This document shows positions 17,906 to 27,059 of a stretch of 64,000 bases of DNA, in pieces. This DNA is from Alphaproteobacteria bacterium (lineage in GTDB: Bacteria; Pseudomonadota; Alphaproteobacteria; Micropepsales; Micropepsaceae): the NCBI GenBank assembly GCA_019247845.1, contig JAFBAL010000019.1, forward strand, positions 124,001 through 188,000. Reading direction: 5' to 3'. The notes beneath the pieces were generated by a model. The model searched no databases, was not told where the DNA came from, and saw only the letters and a list, made by a program, of their open reading frames with translations. The translations under genes were made by a program, and so were the position numbers. The stretch's first letter is position 1. Every line of letters starts with the position of its first letter.

Positions 17906-18910
17906 ATGAGAGCGCGTTTCGCGATTGCCTTCGCTTTGCTTTCCACCTCGGCCCTGGCGGCGGGTGGCTACAAGATCACGCCGATCGTTTCCGACCAGCC
18001 GGGCGTGGCGCCCGTGCAGGATCCCGATCTGATCAATCCGTGGGGATTGGCGCAGGGCGGCGACAGCCAACCCGTCTGGACCTCGGACAACGGCACGAAC
18101 AAATCGACGTTCTACGACCGCAACACCGGTGTGAAGCAATCGCCGGTCGTTGCCGTGCCGGGTGCGCCGACCGGCATCGTCGCGCCGCCGAGCGGCGTGA
18201 ACTTCAACGTGACGAAGAACAGCACGAGCGGACGTTGCGCCTTCGTCTTCGACACCGAGACTGGCATCATCTCGTGCTGGGCGCCGTCGCTGGATACGTT
18301 CAACGCGATCACGGGCTTCGACGATTCCGCACACCACGCGGCCTTCAAGGGGCTTGCGGTCGACGCGACGAACAAGCACCTGCTTGCGGCCGATTTCAAG
18401 AACAACAAGATCGACATCATCGACACATCGTGGAACCTGGTGGGCAGCTTCACCGACAGCGGCCTGCCCAAGAGCTTCGCGCCGTTCAACGTGGCCGTCC
18501 TCTCCGGCAAGGCTTACGTCGCCTTCGCCAAGCGCGCCAAAGGCAGCATCGATGAGCTGCACGGCGCCGGCCTCGGCTACGTGGACGTATTCGACCTGAG
18601 CGGCAATTTGCAGACGCGCCTGGTGTCGAATGGCGCGTTGAACGCGCCTTGGGGCTTGGCCATAGCGCCGTCGAATTTCGGCACCTTCTCGAATGCGCTG
18701 CTTGTCGGCAATTTCGGCGACGGCAAGATCAATGCCTACAATCCCACGACCGGAGATGCGCTTGGCACGCTGGGCAACAAGAAGGGCAAGGCGTTGAAGA
18801 TCGACGGGCTGTGGGCGCTCGATCCCGGTCCCGGCAACGGTCAGGTCCAGTTCTCCGCCGGTCCGAACGACGAGACCCACGGCCTGATCGGCAAGATCAC
18901 GCCGAACTGA
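17906..18910 (+). CDS. Secreted TIGR03118-family protein (beta-propeller-like)
   Basis: 334 residues. The ATG at 17906 has a GGGAGGA ribosome binding site and begins a signal peptide (MRARFAIAFALLSTSALAAG). The mature part shows propeller-like repeats with DPDLINPWGLA, GLAVDATNKHLLAADF, NGALNAPWGLAIAPSNFG and LLVGNFGDGKINAYN, the typical phrases of the TIGR03118 family. Function unknown; probably extracytoplasmic. A paralogue is encoded at 56883-57908. The 3' end overlaps the convergent pentapeptide-repeat gene by 14 bases. Confidence 0.85.
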   Translation: MRARFAIAFALLSTSALAAGGYKITPIVSDQPGVAPVQDPDLINPWGLAQGGDSQPVWTSDNGTNKSTFYDRNTGVKQSPVVAVPGAPTGIVAPPSGVNFNVTKNSTSGRCAFVFDTETGIISCWAPSLDTFNAITGFDDSAHHAAFKGLAVDATNKHLLAADFKNNKIDIIDTSWNLVGSFTDSGLPKSFAPFNVAVLSGKAYVAFAKRAKGSIDELHGAGLGYVDVFDLSGNLQTRLVSNGALNAPWGLAIAPSNFGTFSNALLVGNFGDGKINAYNPTTGDALGTLGNKKGKALKIDGLWALDPGPGNGQVQFSAGPNDETHGLIGKITPN

Positions 18911-20021
18911 CCTTGGCGGGCAACCCGAGCGCGGCGACGGTGTCTTCCATCGTCGCTGCGTAGAACTGCTCCTCGCTGCCGTCCGCATCGTGAAGATCGG
19001 GCGGCAGCGAGCCGCCGCCCGTCAGCGCGAGCCGTCCGAGGTTGGCCTTGCCGAAGCGCGCATGCGCGAGCCTGGTCGCGCGCAACGACGCGCCGCGCAG
19101 ATCGGCGTTTGAGAAATCGGCGTCGCGCAAGTCGGCGCCGTCGAACTTGGCGGCGAGAAGCTGGCTGCCCGAGAAATCCAGGCCGACGCAGATCGCGCCG
19201 CGCGCGCTCAAGCCGCTCAACGAGCGCCCGACCAGAAGCTGGTGCAGCGGCCGCAGGTCCTCGCCGTCGAAATTGGCGGGAGCGCCTTGCGCGCCGGCGC
19301 TGGCGATCCATTGCTGATGCGATTCCAGCCGCGCCTTGAGCGCCTCGTACCTGGCGGCGGCCTCGGGTGTGACGTCGGCGATGGCCCCTTCCAGCGCCTC
19401 GGGCGGGACGTTCAGGTCCTTCAGGTTCACCCCGGCGAGCACCGCGCCCTTGAAGCTGGCATTGGCAAGCTTGGCGTTCTTGAAGTTGGCGCCGGCGAGC
19501 AGGGCGCCCGAGAAGTCGGCGCCGTCGAGCTTGGCGTTGCCGAACGACACGCCCTTCATCGAGCAGTTCGAGAAGTCGACGCCGGTGACGGTGCCCTTGT
19601 GGGCGCGCTCGCGGTCGACGACCGAGACGCCGTCGGCGCCGACATACATCATCATCGCCGCGCGCAGGTCGGCGTCGTCGAGCACGGCATGAGAAAGCCT
19701 GGCGCCCTTGAACGAGGCGCCGCGCAGATCGGCGCGCACCAGCCTGGCGCCGCGCAGGTCGCAGTCGCGCAGGTCGGCGCAATAGAAGCTCGCGCGCTCG
19801 AGATTTGCGCCGTGCAGATCGGCGCCGACCAGCGACGCGCCCGCGAAATCCGCCTCGGGAAGATTGCGTCCCGAGAGATCGACCCCGCCCAGCTCGGCAT
19901 GCGCGAGCTGCGCCCGCGCGCCGCCGCGCGAGGCGGCGTAGCGCTCATGGGCGTCGACGATCACGCCGATCTCGCCCTTGCCCCGCGCCGTGCGCTTTTC
20001 GCTGTAGAGGTTCTTCAACAT
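18897..20021 (-). CDS. Pentapeptide-repeat protein
   Basis: 374 residues dominated by A(D/N)LxG-type pentapeptides in three blocks (about residues 40-130, 150-205 and 265-335), for example ADLHGANLERASF and ADLRDADFSNADLRGASL. These should form right-handed quadrilateral beta-helices. The blocks are separated by non-repeat segments (about 130-150 and 205-260). There is no signal peptide or membrane segment. Some family members mimic DNA and protect gyrase; nothing here shows that role, so the function is unassigned. Confidence 0.88.
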   Translation of the reverse strand: MLKNLYSEKRTARGKGEIGVIVDAHERYAASRGGARAQLAHAELGGVDLSGRNLPEADFAGASLVGADLHGANLERASFYCADLRDCDLRGARLVRADLRGASFKGARLSHAVLDDADLRAAMMMYVGADGVSVVDRERAHKGTVTGVDFSNCSMKGVSFGNAKLDGADFSGALLAGANFKNAKLANASFKGAVLAGVNLKDLNVPPEALEGAIADVTPEAAARYEALKARLESHQQWIASAGAQGAPANFDGEDLRPLHQLLVGRSLSGLSARGAICVGLDFSGSQLLAAKFDGADLRDADFSNADLRGASLRATRLAHARFGKANLGRLALTGGGSLPPDLHDADGSEEQFYAATMEDTVAALGLPAKVSSA

Positions 20022-20083
20022 GGTCCCGCGCAGCTTCAGCTTCTGCGCGAACCTCTAAGAACAGATTAACTCCGTCTGCTTCC

Positions 20084-21766
20084 TTACGTTTTCCGCCCGC
20101 GCGCCTGCGTTCGGGCGTCGGCGTCATGCTGCTTGGTCCTGGCGCCCTTGTCCGGAAGGACGCGGATGATGGCCATCATGCCCGCGTCCTCATGGTCGAG
20201 GATGTGGCAGTGATAGACGAAGTCGCCCACCGTCGGCCCGCGGAAGTCCAGCTTCACCGTGATGCTGGGATAGGGCTCGTTGGGGTGGCCGCTCCAATAG
20301 GGCACCTGGAAGACGTCGTAGAGCTGCTGTCTGTCCTTGCGGATGTGCTTGTCGTTCACCGCCGTCACCAGGAAGTGGATCTGGTGCATGTGGAACTCAT
20401 GCAGCTCCTGGGTGCGGTTCTCGATGCGCCATTCCTCGACCGCGCCCCTGGTGGTGGTGATGGCGGGCGGCTCGTTGGGATCGAACAGGGTCTCCTTGGC
20501 GCCGTCGACGGTGATGAAGAAGTCGACCTTCTCGGTGTCGTGGCCGAAGGCCTGGTAATATTCCGAGAAGAACAGGTCGCGGTGCTGGGTGACCGGCGCG
20601 TTGGCGAGGTCGTCGAAACGCATCTTGCGCGCGCCCCCGTTCGGCTCCGGCATCCTGGGCAGCCGGTTGGGCGCCGTCGCCGCCGTGATATTGGCGAAGG
20701 GACGGCGCGGATTGGAGTCGGACGCCGCCCCGCCGTCGATGCCTAGCGTGATCAGCTGCGCCTTCTTCACATCCGGCCCCGGCGGCGCCACGATGAACTC
20801 GACGCGCGCCGACGGCGGCAGGATGGCATCGGTCTCGGTGACGATCGTGCCCTGGTGCTTGCCGTCCTTGGAGCCCGTCGGCACGCCGTCGAGCGCGACG
20901 ACCTGCAAAGGCTGCGGCACGCCGTCATAGACGACCTCGAGGTCCATGATGGTGTTGGCCCCCGCATTGACCACGCGCCAGAACTCCGGCTGACCGCTCT
21001 GCATCGCGATCACGGCGGGCTTGTATGCGGGGAAGTCGATCGGAACGTAGTTCACCGAGATGTCCCAGTTGGGCACGTTGGGAAGGCCCGAGCCGTGGCT
21101 GGCGTCGCCGGTGTTCTGCTGGTCGCGCAGCACGAGGTAGCGCTCGGGCAGTCCGGCCACCGCAGGCTGGATGTTCTGGATGCCCTCGACCTCGATGGCG
21201 CCGGTGGCGCCGCCCTGCAGCATGCCGGACGAGGTGCCGTGGACATGCGGGTGATACCAGTACAGCCCCGGTGGCTCGTCGGGCGGGATGCGCAGGTTGT
21301 AGGTGAAGCTCTCGCCCGAATTGACCAGCGTATGGATCACCTCGTCGCTGTGGCAGCGCGGGGCGGTATTTGTGCCGTGGAAGTGCATGTTGACGGACGC
21401 GTCGTTCATCGTCGCGCTGCCGCAGACGGTCTGGTCGTTGGAGACCACCATCGTGCGGCCGCCGGGCGGGGTGGGCACCAGGTTGGTCAGCTCGATCTTG
21501 ATGTTGTCGCCGGGATTGACGTGCAGGGTCGGCGACTCGACGCCGTCGGGCGTGACGAAGCAGAAGAGCGTGCGGCCGGTGTCGTCCACCGCGGTCAGGT
21601 AGTGGAGCTTGACGTCGATCTTGCCGTTCTGGCTGTAGATGTCCGGCGGCCGCTGCACTTCGCTCTGTGCCGCGGGCCGGGGGCAAACGTCGTCGGCGCG
21701 CGCCGCGCCGCTCCAGAACGTCATGCTGCAGACGGCCAACGCGATTCCGCAAAGGACGTTCTTCAT
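20084..21766 (-). CDS. Periplasmic multicopper oxidase
   Basis: 560 residues with a signal peptide (cleavage near ARA24-D). All four copper motifs are present: HFHG near 128, HPHVHG near 172, HEFHMHQIHF near 450 and YHCHILDHEDAGMM near 520. It oxidises substrates (Cu(I), Mn(II), phenolics or bilirubin-like compounds) while reducing O2 to water. There is no long Met-rich insert as in CueO, so a copper-detoxification role is not obvious. The C-terminus is basic (TQARGRKT). It lies divergent from the prepilin peptidase gene. Confidence 0.93.
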   Translation of the reverse strand: MKNVLCGIALAVCSMTFWSGAARADDVCPRPAAQSEVQRPPDIYSQNGKIDVKLHYLTAVDDTGRTLFCFVTPDGVESPTLHVNPGDNIKIELTNLVPTPPGGRTMVVSNDQTVCGSATMNDASVNMHFHGTNTAPRCHSDEVIHTLVNSGESFTYNLRIPPDEPPGLYWYHPHVHGTSSGMLQGGATGAIEVEGIQNIQPAVAGLPERYLVLRDQQNTGDASHGSGLPNVPNWDISVNYVPIDFPAYKPAVIAMQSGQPEFWRVVNAGANTIMDLEVVYDGVPQPLQVVALDGVPTGSKDGKHQGTIVTETDAILPPSARVEFIVAPPGPDVKKAQLITLGIDGGAASDSNPRRPFANITAATAPNRLPRMPEPNGGARKMRFDDLANAPVTQHRDLFFSEYYQAFGHDTEKVDFFITVDGAKETLFDPNEPPAITTTRGAVEEWRIENRTQELHEFHMHQIHFLVTAVNDKHIRKDRQQLYDVFQVPYWSGHPNEPYPSITVKLDFRGPTVGDFVYHCHILDHEDAGMMAIIRVLPDKGARTKQHDADARTQARGRKT

Positions 21767-21873
21767 TGCTCAACTCCCGCACCGCAACCGATTGAGAATG
21801 ACACTAAATAGCTGGACCGGGAAGGCCGTTTGACGCCCTTTCCCGGGTACCGGAAATGCCGGAGATTGGCACC

Positions 21874-22515
21874 ATGACCGCTCAGATGTTTGTCCCCCTG
21901 CTTGCCGCCCTGGGCGCTGTCCCCCTGGGTTATGGCGCCGCGCTCGCCGCGCGCAGGCTCGCCGATGCGATCGAGCCGCGGGCCTCCGTGATGATTGCGC
22001 TCGCGGCCGGGCTCGCGGTGTGGGCGGCGTTCGTAATGCCCACCGGTTGGCTGCTGTGGATCACCTTCGCGCTAGGGTGGGCGCTGCTCGTGCTCGCCAC
22101 CGTCGATGCGATTGCGTTCCGGCTGCCCGACGCGATCACCCTGCCCCTGATCGCGGTCGGCATCGGCGTCTCGGACCTCCTGCCCGACCACGACGTGATC
22201 GGACATGTCGCGGGCATGCTCGCGGGACTGCTGGCCTTCTACGCCATCGCCCAGGGCTACCGATACGTGCGGGGCCGCGAAGGTCTGGGGCTCGGCGACG
22301 CCAAGCTCGCGGGCGCGGCCGGTGCCTGGCTGGGCTGGCAGGCGCTGCCCTTCCTCGTGCTGCTCGCCTGCGCCGTGGGCATCGTATGGGTGCTGATCGC
22401 CGCGCTGCGCCGCGGCCGCGAGGCCTTGAACGAACGCATTCCCTTCGGCGTGGCGCTCGCCTTCGCGATCTGGGCGATCTGGCTCTACGGGTTGCCGGAT
22501 TTTCTGAGCTATTAG
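21874..22515 (+). CDS. gspO: Prepilin peptidase (A24 family) for type II secretion
   Basis: 213 residues from the ATG at 21874, which has GGAG upstream; another ATG 6 codons earlier is less well placed. Multiple membrane helices carry the two aspartyl active-site motifs, TVDAIAFRLPD and GLGLGDAKL. The N-terminal Cys-rich methyltransferase domain of classical PulO/PilD is absent, so this is the short form. It should cleave the leaders of the pseudopilins GspG-H-I-J-K encoded by the convergent operon; its stop overlaps the gspK stop by 4 bases. Confidence 0.9.
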   Translation: MTAQMFVPLLAALGAVPLGYGAALAARRLADAIEPRASVMIALAAGLAVWAAFVMPTGWLLWITFALGWALLVLATVDAIAFRLPDAITLPLIAVGIGVSDLLPDHDVIGHVAGMLAGLLAFYAIAQGYRYVRGREGLGLGDAKLAGAAGAWLGWQALPFLVLLACAVGIVWVLIAALRRGREALNERIPFGVALAFAIWAIWLYGLPDFLSY

Positions 22516-23357
22516 TCCAGGTACCGGAACCAGTACGGATCGTCCTTGTTGCCGGTGAGCTCGAGGATGGCGTTGCGCTTGAGATAGGTCGCGCCCTTGC
22601 GCGCCTCGACGCGCACGGTCAGCGTGCGCGCGATATAGCTCATCTTGGCGGCCGTCGCCGGCAGCGGCACGTCGCCGGCCAGCTGGCGCATGCGCTGCTG
22701 CACGGCGAGCGAGTTCGGGCTCTCCTCGCCCAGCACCTCCAGCGCCAGGACCTGCGAGGTGGATTCGCTGAAGCCGCCGCTCTCGCCGAAGAACACCGTC
22801 GTCGCCGGCGCCACGCGCGCATAGACGTCGTCGGTCATGCCGTGGAGATGGCGCAGCTCGCCGATGGTGCGGAAGCCGGCATTGCGCGGCTTGATGCCGA
22901 AGGGCGCGTAGTACGGCGCCTCGGAGCCGTTCGGACGCGGCGCATTGTCGGCGTCCTGCCAGTCCTCGAAGCTGTCGGTCAGGGTCTCGAGCTGCTGCCC
23001 CTGAGCGCCGGCCAGCTTGAACAGCTCATGCGCCTCTTCCTCGATGATGCCGTTCAGCGGGATCTTGCCGCGCTCGTCCTCGACGGTGATCGTCAGCAGC
23101 ACGTCGCCGAACTGCGCATTGCGCGCGCGTCCGTCGATGCCCCAGCGCTGGTTGAGGTCGGGGTCGGCAAGCCCGGAGATCGCCATGGCGATGCCGGCAT
23201 CGGCGGCGGCGGTGAGCTTGGCCTGTTCGGCCTCGCCGCGCACCTCGGCCAGCACGCCGCGGTCCTGCGCCATGAACTCGAACGCGATGAAGCCGAAGGC
23301 CGCGACCCCGATGATCGCGGCGATCATGGCATAGCCGCGGTCGCGTCCCTTGCCCAT
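22512..23357 (-). CDS. gspK: Type II secretion minor pseudopilin GspK
   Basis: 281 residues from the ATG at 23357 (a TTG 11 codons upstream would overlap the previous gene). The prepilin-like leader ends at GRDRG|YAMIAAIIGVAAFGF. The large periplasmic domain contains NGIIEEEAHELFKL, DSFEDWQDADN and an HLHGMTDDVYARV helix, as in GspK family members. GspK caps the pseudopilus tip with GspI and GspJ. It is the last gene of the operon. Confidence 0.88.
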   Translation of the reverse strand: MGKGRDRGYAMIAAIIGVAAFGFIAFEFMAQDRGVLAEVRGEAEQAKLTAAADAGIAMAISGLADPDLNQRWGIDGRARNAQFGDVLLTITVEDERGKIPLNGIIEEEAHELFKLAGAQGQQLETLTDSFEDWQDADNAPRPNGSEAPYYAPFGIKPRNAGFRTIGELRHLHGMTDDVYARVAPATTVFFGESGGFSESTSQVLALEVLGEESPNSLAVQQRMRQLAGDVPLPATAAKMSYIARTLTVRVEARKGATYLKRNAILELTGNKDDPYWFRYLD

Positions 23358-23359
23358 GG

Positions 23360-23749
23360 CTACGGCGCCGCTGTCCCGATCGGTGCGCAACTTCCCACGA
23401 TCTTCTTCTGGTTGGTGTAATAGCTATAGACGCACTGCGTTATCTTGCCCGTATAGATGTTGGTCACCAGGATCGTCAGCCCGACGCTCGTGGTCACCGA
23501 ATCCGAGATCGCGAGGCTCGGGATCGGCGAGCTCGGAGCCGCGGTGCCGATCTTCGCGCATACGCCGGAAGCCACGGGCGCACCGGCCGTGCCCGAGGTG
23601 TTCGGAGCGCAGAACGTGATCGATCCCGTGGACTGATTGACCGTGATGCCGACAGGGCCCGGGCGGAACACCGCGGTCTCCGCGCGCGCGGCGCTCGAGC
23701 AGACGGCAAGCAATGCCGCCAAGGCAATCAGCGATAGGCGGTCAGGCAT
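23360..23749 (-). CDS. Small secreted protein of unknown function inside the T2SS operon
   Basis: 129 residues from the ATG at 23749, preceded by GAGAGGAA; an ATG at 23770 overlapping the gspD stop (ATGA) is an alternative. A signal peptide (MPDRLSLIALAALLAVCSSAARA) precedes a Ser/Thr/Gly-rich mature part with four cysteines. The segment CAKIGTAAP recurs as CAPIGTAAP at the extreme C-terminus. It resembles no type II secretion component I know. Its place between gspD and gspK suggests a secreted substrate, a secretin helper or a pilotin substitute; no lipobox is visible, so a lipoprotein pilotin is unlikely. Confidence 0.75.
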   Translation of the reverse strand: MPDRLSLIALAALLAVCSSAARAETAVFRPGPVGITVNQSTGSITFCAPNTSGTAGAPVASGVCAKIGTAAPSSPIPSLAISDSVTTSVGLTILVTNIYTGKITQCVYSYYTNQKKIVGSCAPIGTAAP

Positions 23750-23766
23750 GGCGTGTTCCTCTCGCT

Positions 23767-25968
23767 TCATTGACTGGTGATCCCCGTGATCGCGTGCGGC
23801 GGGGCGAGCTGCAGGATCTTGCGGCGCAGCTCGTCGGTCAGGCTCTCCTGCTCCTGGGCGTTGCGCACGACCCGCGGCGTCAGCAGCACCAGGAGCTCGG
23901 TGCGGTCGTGGCTGTTGTCGGTCGAGCCGAACAGCGAGCCGAGATAGGGGATCTCGGACAGGAACGGGATGCCGCTGCGGCCGTTGGTGGTGTTGTCGCG
24001 GATCAAGCCGCCCAAGGCGATCGTCTGGCCGTCATGGACCGCGATCGAGGTGTTGAACTTGCGGTCCTGGATCGTCGGCGTCGGCTGGGTTGTGGACGTG
24101 CCGCCGTTGCCCGCCGTGCCCGGCTTCACGTCGCTGACCTCCTGGCTGATGTCGAGCAGCACCAGGCCGTTGTCGTTGACGCGCGGCGTCACCTGAAGGA
24201 TCACGCCCGTCGGCAGATAGGAAATCTCGTTGACCACCGACGGATCGGTCGTGCCGCCGGTCGCCAGATTGCCGGTCGAGATCGGAACCTGGTCGCCGAC
24301 CTGCAGCTGGGCCGAGTGGTTGTTTAACACCATCAGCTTCGGCGACGAGATCACCTTGACCGTGGTGATGCCCTGCAGCGCGTTCAAGGTCGCCGAGATG
24401 TCGCCCTTGATGAACGAGCCCGACAGGCCGGGGAAGATCTGCGTCGGCACCTCGGTCGTGCCTCCCGAGAAGCCGATCGAAGAGCTGTTGCCGTGCTGCA
24501 GCAGCCATTGCACGCCGAACTGGAGCTCCTTGGTCAGCGACACCTCGGTGATCGCCGCCTCGATGACGACCTGGAGCGGCGCGATGTCGAGCTGCTTCAG
24601 CGCGTCGGCGATGATCGCGTACTGGCGCGGCGTCGCATAGACGACGATGGCGTTGTTGGTCTCGTCCGAGCTGACGCTGATCGGCGTGCCGCCGCCGGGC
24701 AGGTTCAAGGTCTGCGAGACGTTCTGCGGCTGCTGCTGGGTCGAGCCGGGCGAGAGCGGGTTGTTCTCGTCGCTGTTGTTGTTGTTGCCGAACGGCGCGC
24801 TTCCTTGCGCGAAGCCGCCGCCGCCCAGGCCGCCGCCCTGCATGCCGCCGATGCCGCCGCCCGACTGGAAGCCGCCGCCGGACTGGAAGCCGCCACCGGA
24901 CTGGAACGGGTTGTTGGTCTGCTGGCCGGTGATCTGCGACGGCTGACCCGTGGCTTTGAGGTTCGGCGTGGTCGGCTGCGTGCTCGAGCCCTGGCCGCCG
25001 CCGAAGGCGTTGATCAGCACGCCCGCCACGTCCGCGGCACGGCCGTTCTGCACGCGATAGACGAAGAGCTTGCGCTCGTTGTCGCCGCCGGCGCGGTCGA
25101 GGATCTCGACCCACTTCTTGAGATCCTTGAGGTATTGCGGCTGCGGCGAGATCGCCAGAATGCCGTTGATCCGGTCGATGACGATGAGCTTGACCAGGCC
25201 TTGGGTCGGCGAGCCGTTGGTGTTGACGATCGCGTCGAGCTCGGGCTGGAGCATATGCGCGTCGGTGCGCTCGGGGATGAGCAGCGCGAAGGACATGCCG
25301 TGCAGCCAGTTGACGTCGAACTGCTGCACCAGCCCGCGGATCGCGTTGCGCTGGTCGGCGGTGCCGGTGATGACGACGAGGTTGCGCCCGGCATCGGCTT
25401 GGGTGATGGCGTTGTCGGGCACCAGCGGATCGAGCAGCTTCTTGAGCTCCACCGCATTGACGTAATGCAGCGAGATCGCCTCGCTGCCGAAGCCGGGATC
25501 GCCCGCGGCCAGCAGCTGCGGCTGCTTCTTGGCCTTGTCGATCGGGATGACGGTATAGACGCTGCCCTTCTTGATCAGGCCTAGCTTGGCCGCGGCCAGC
25601 GACTCTTCCAGGATCGGCAGCACGTCGGCCTTGGCGACCGGCTCGGCCGTCACCACCGTCACCGAGCCGGTGGCGGAGGGGTCGACGGCATAGTTCAGCC
25701 CCAGGATGTCGCCCAGGATCGCCTTGGCGACCTCGTGCACGTCGGCATTGGGGAAATTGAGCTCGACGTCGTTGGGCCCGCGCGACACGGCTGCGCGGCG
25801 GCGCGGACCGGTGAAGGTCTGCGTGCCGGGATAGACGGCGGACTCCGAGGCGTGGGGCAGCTGGGTGCCTGGCAGCTGAGCGCCGGGCTGCAGCGGGCGC
25901 GGACCATCGGCGGAGGCGGCACCTGCCAGAAGCAGCAGGCTGAGCACGGCAATCGTCAAGCGGTTCAT
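23767..25968 (-). CDS. gspD: Type II secretion outer-membrane secretin GspD
   Basis: 733 residues with a signal peptide (cleavage after about ASA20). N0/N1/N2/N3 domains are visible (VELNFPNADVHEVAKAIL, ISLHYVNAVELKKLL, FVYRVQNGRAADVAGVL), then the secretin core with VISSPKLMVLNNHSAQLQVG, the VPIST gate region and RTELLVLLTPRVV. Between N3 halves lies a Gln/Gly/Asn-rich insert (about 330-410) with three tandem FQSGGG units. GspD forms the multimeric outer-membrane channel. No pilotin-like S-domain is obvious. Confidence 0.95.
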   Translation of the reverse strand: MNRLTIAVLSLLLLAGAASADGPRPLQPGAQLPGTQLPHASESAVYPGTQTFTGPRRRAAVSRGPNDVELNFPNADVHEVAKAILGDILGLNYAVDPSATGSVTVVTAEPVAKADVLPILEESLAAAKLGLIKKGSVYTVIPIDKAKKQPQLLAAGDPGFGSEAISLHYVNAVELKKLLDPLVPDNAITQADAGRNLVVITGTADQRNAIRGLVQQFDVNWLHGMSFALLIPERTDAHMLQPELDAIVNTNGSPTQGLVKLIVIDRINGILAISPQPQYLKDLKKWVEILDRAGGDNERKLFVYRVQNGRAADVAGVLINAFGGGQGSSTQPTTPNLKATGQPSQITGQQTNNPFQSGGGFQSGGGFQSGGGIGGMQGGGLGGGGFAQGSAPFGNNNNSDENNPLSPGSTQQQPQNVSQTLNLPGGGTPISVSSDETNNAIVVYATPRQYAIIADALKQLDIAPLQVVIEAAITEVSLTKELQFGVQWLLQHGNSSSIGFSGGTTEVPTQIFPGLSGSFIKGDISATLNALQGITTVKVISSPKLMVLNNHSAQLQVGDQVPISTGNLATGGTTDPSVVNEISYLPTGVILQVTPRVNDNGLVLLDISQEVSDVKPGTAGNGGTSTTQPTPTIQDRKFNTSIAVHDGQTIALGGLIRDNTTNGRSGIPFLSEIPYLGSLFGSTDNSHDRTELLVLLTPRVVRNAQEQESLTDELRRKILQLAPPHAITGITSQ

Positions 25969-25975
25969 CGTCGTC

Positions 25976-26635
25976 TCACTCGTCTTCGCTGTCGTCTTCG
26001 TCGTCGCTGTCGTCGTCGCTGGTCGTCTTGCTCGTCGTCGTCTCGGTGCCCAGCCCCGCGCCCGGCTTGGCCGAACGGAGCTTGGTCATGTCGACCTCCA
26101 GCGAGCGGCGCTCGCCGTTGCGGTCGAAGATCAGCTCTTTCGGCGCGATGGAGACGAGCTTCCAGCCCTCGACCTCCTCGCCGATCTTGACGCGCTGGAA
26201 CGTTCCTTCGCTGTCGCGCAGCAACGCCGCCGCCGCGGTCTTGCCGGCGATGGCGGTGCCTAGCACCTCGACGCCGCTCAGGCTGCCGGCTTCCTCGGTC
26301 TCGGCCGGCGGCGGCGCGCGGTCGGGCGCGAAGATCGGATGCGCCATCACGAAACGATAGTTCTGCGGCACGATCGCGGCCTCGTGCTGCAGCGACGCAT
26401 GCGCGGGCGCCACCAGCGGCAGCTCGGTCCCGGAAGGCAGCCCGAATTGCAGCCCCACCAGGAAGAGGAGCGCGACCGTGGCCACCGCCGGAAGCAGCTC
26501 AGGGCTGCGTCGGCTGATTGATCCGGACGGGCGCGGAGACCTCAATCCGGACATCCATCGTCGCAAGGTGTCCGGTTTGAACGGCCCGGTCGGCCACGAC
26601 CGAAACGTATCCAACAACGACATAAGGCGCCTCAT
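25976..26635 (-). CDS. gspC: Type II secretion inner-membrane protein GspC-like
   Basis: Up to 219 residues; the start is uncertain because the frame overlaps gspM by 137 bases (ATGs at 26635, 26623 and 26554; the second has GAGG upstream). One membrane segment (LLPAVATVALLFLVGLQFGL) is followed by a homology-region domain (VLGTAIAGKTAAAALLRDSEG ... GWKLVSIAPKELIFDRNGERRSLE), the GspC/PilP-type fold that contacts the secretin. No PDZ or coiled-coil domain follows; the protein ends in an acidic tail (TTSDDDSDDEDDSEDE). Confidence 0.78.
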   Translation of the reverse strand: MRRLMSLLDTFRSWPTGPFKPDTLRRWMSGLRSPRPSGSISRRSPELLPAVATVALLFLVGLQFGLPSGTELPLVAPAHASLQHEAAIVPQNYRFVMAHPIFAPDRAPPPAETEEAGSLSGVEVLGTAIAGKTAAAALLRDSEGTFQRVKIGEEVEGWKLVSIAPKELIFDRNGERRSLEVDMTKLRSAKPGAGLGTETTTSKTTSDDDSDDEDDSEDE

Positions 26636-27059
26636 TCTCGAGCCGGGTCAGGCTCTTGTACAGTTGCGTCATGGTAAGCTGAAGATCGGCGCGCACGCGC
26701 ACCGAGTTGTCCGTGTCCGAGGGGAGATCGGTCACGCCCTGGGCCGTGCCGCCCACCTGGGTCGCAAGCCGCGTCAGCCGCTGCTTCAGGTTTTCCGCCG
26801 CCAGCACCTTGGTGGGCGCCGTGATGGCGTATTGGGACTGGGTCGCGGTCTGCTGGTCGGCCTCGGCGCGCCAGGTCGAGATGCCGGCGAGCACGCGCTG
26901 ATTGCGCTCGTAGGTGGCGACGAGATCGCTGCGCTCCTCGGCGCGGCCGATGAAGCCGCCGATGATCGGATCGACCAGCCCGTAATAGACGACGACCAGC
27001 GCCGCGACCAGGATGGCCAGGGCGACGATGCGGCGCTCGCGCGGCTCCAGCGGCCTCAC
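26499..27059 (-). CDS. gspM: Type II secretion protein GspM
   Basis: 186 residues with a GTG start overlapping the gspL stop. A short cytoplasmic basic N-terminus (RPLEPRERR), one membrane helix (about 10-30) and a coiled-coil plus ferredoxin-like periplasmic domain fit the GspM/PulM type b subfamily. It pairs with GspL in the inner-membrane assembly platform. Confidence 0.85.
   Translation of the reverse strand: MRPLEPRERRIVALAILVAALVVVYYGLVDPIIGGFIGRAEERSDLVATYERNQRVLAGISTWRAEADQQTATQSQYAITAPTKVLAAENLKQRLTRLATQVGGTAQGVTDLPSDTDNSVRVRADLQLTMTQLYKSLTRLENEAPYVVVGYVSVVADRAVQTGHLATMDVRIEVSAPVRINQPTQP

Noticed and set aside
24840..24905. Short tandem repeats in gspD as a possible mobile element remnant
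   Set aside because: They are 18-base in-frame units coding FQSGGG and show no terminal repeats or transposase.
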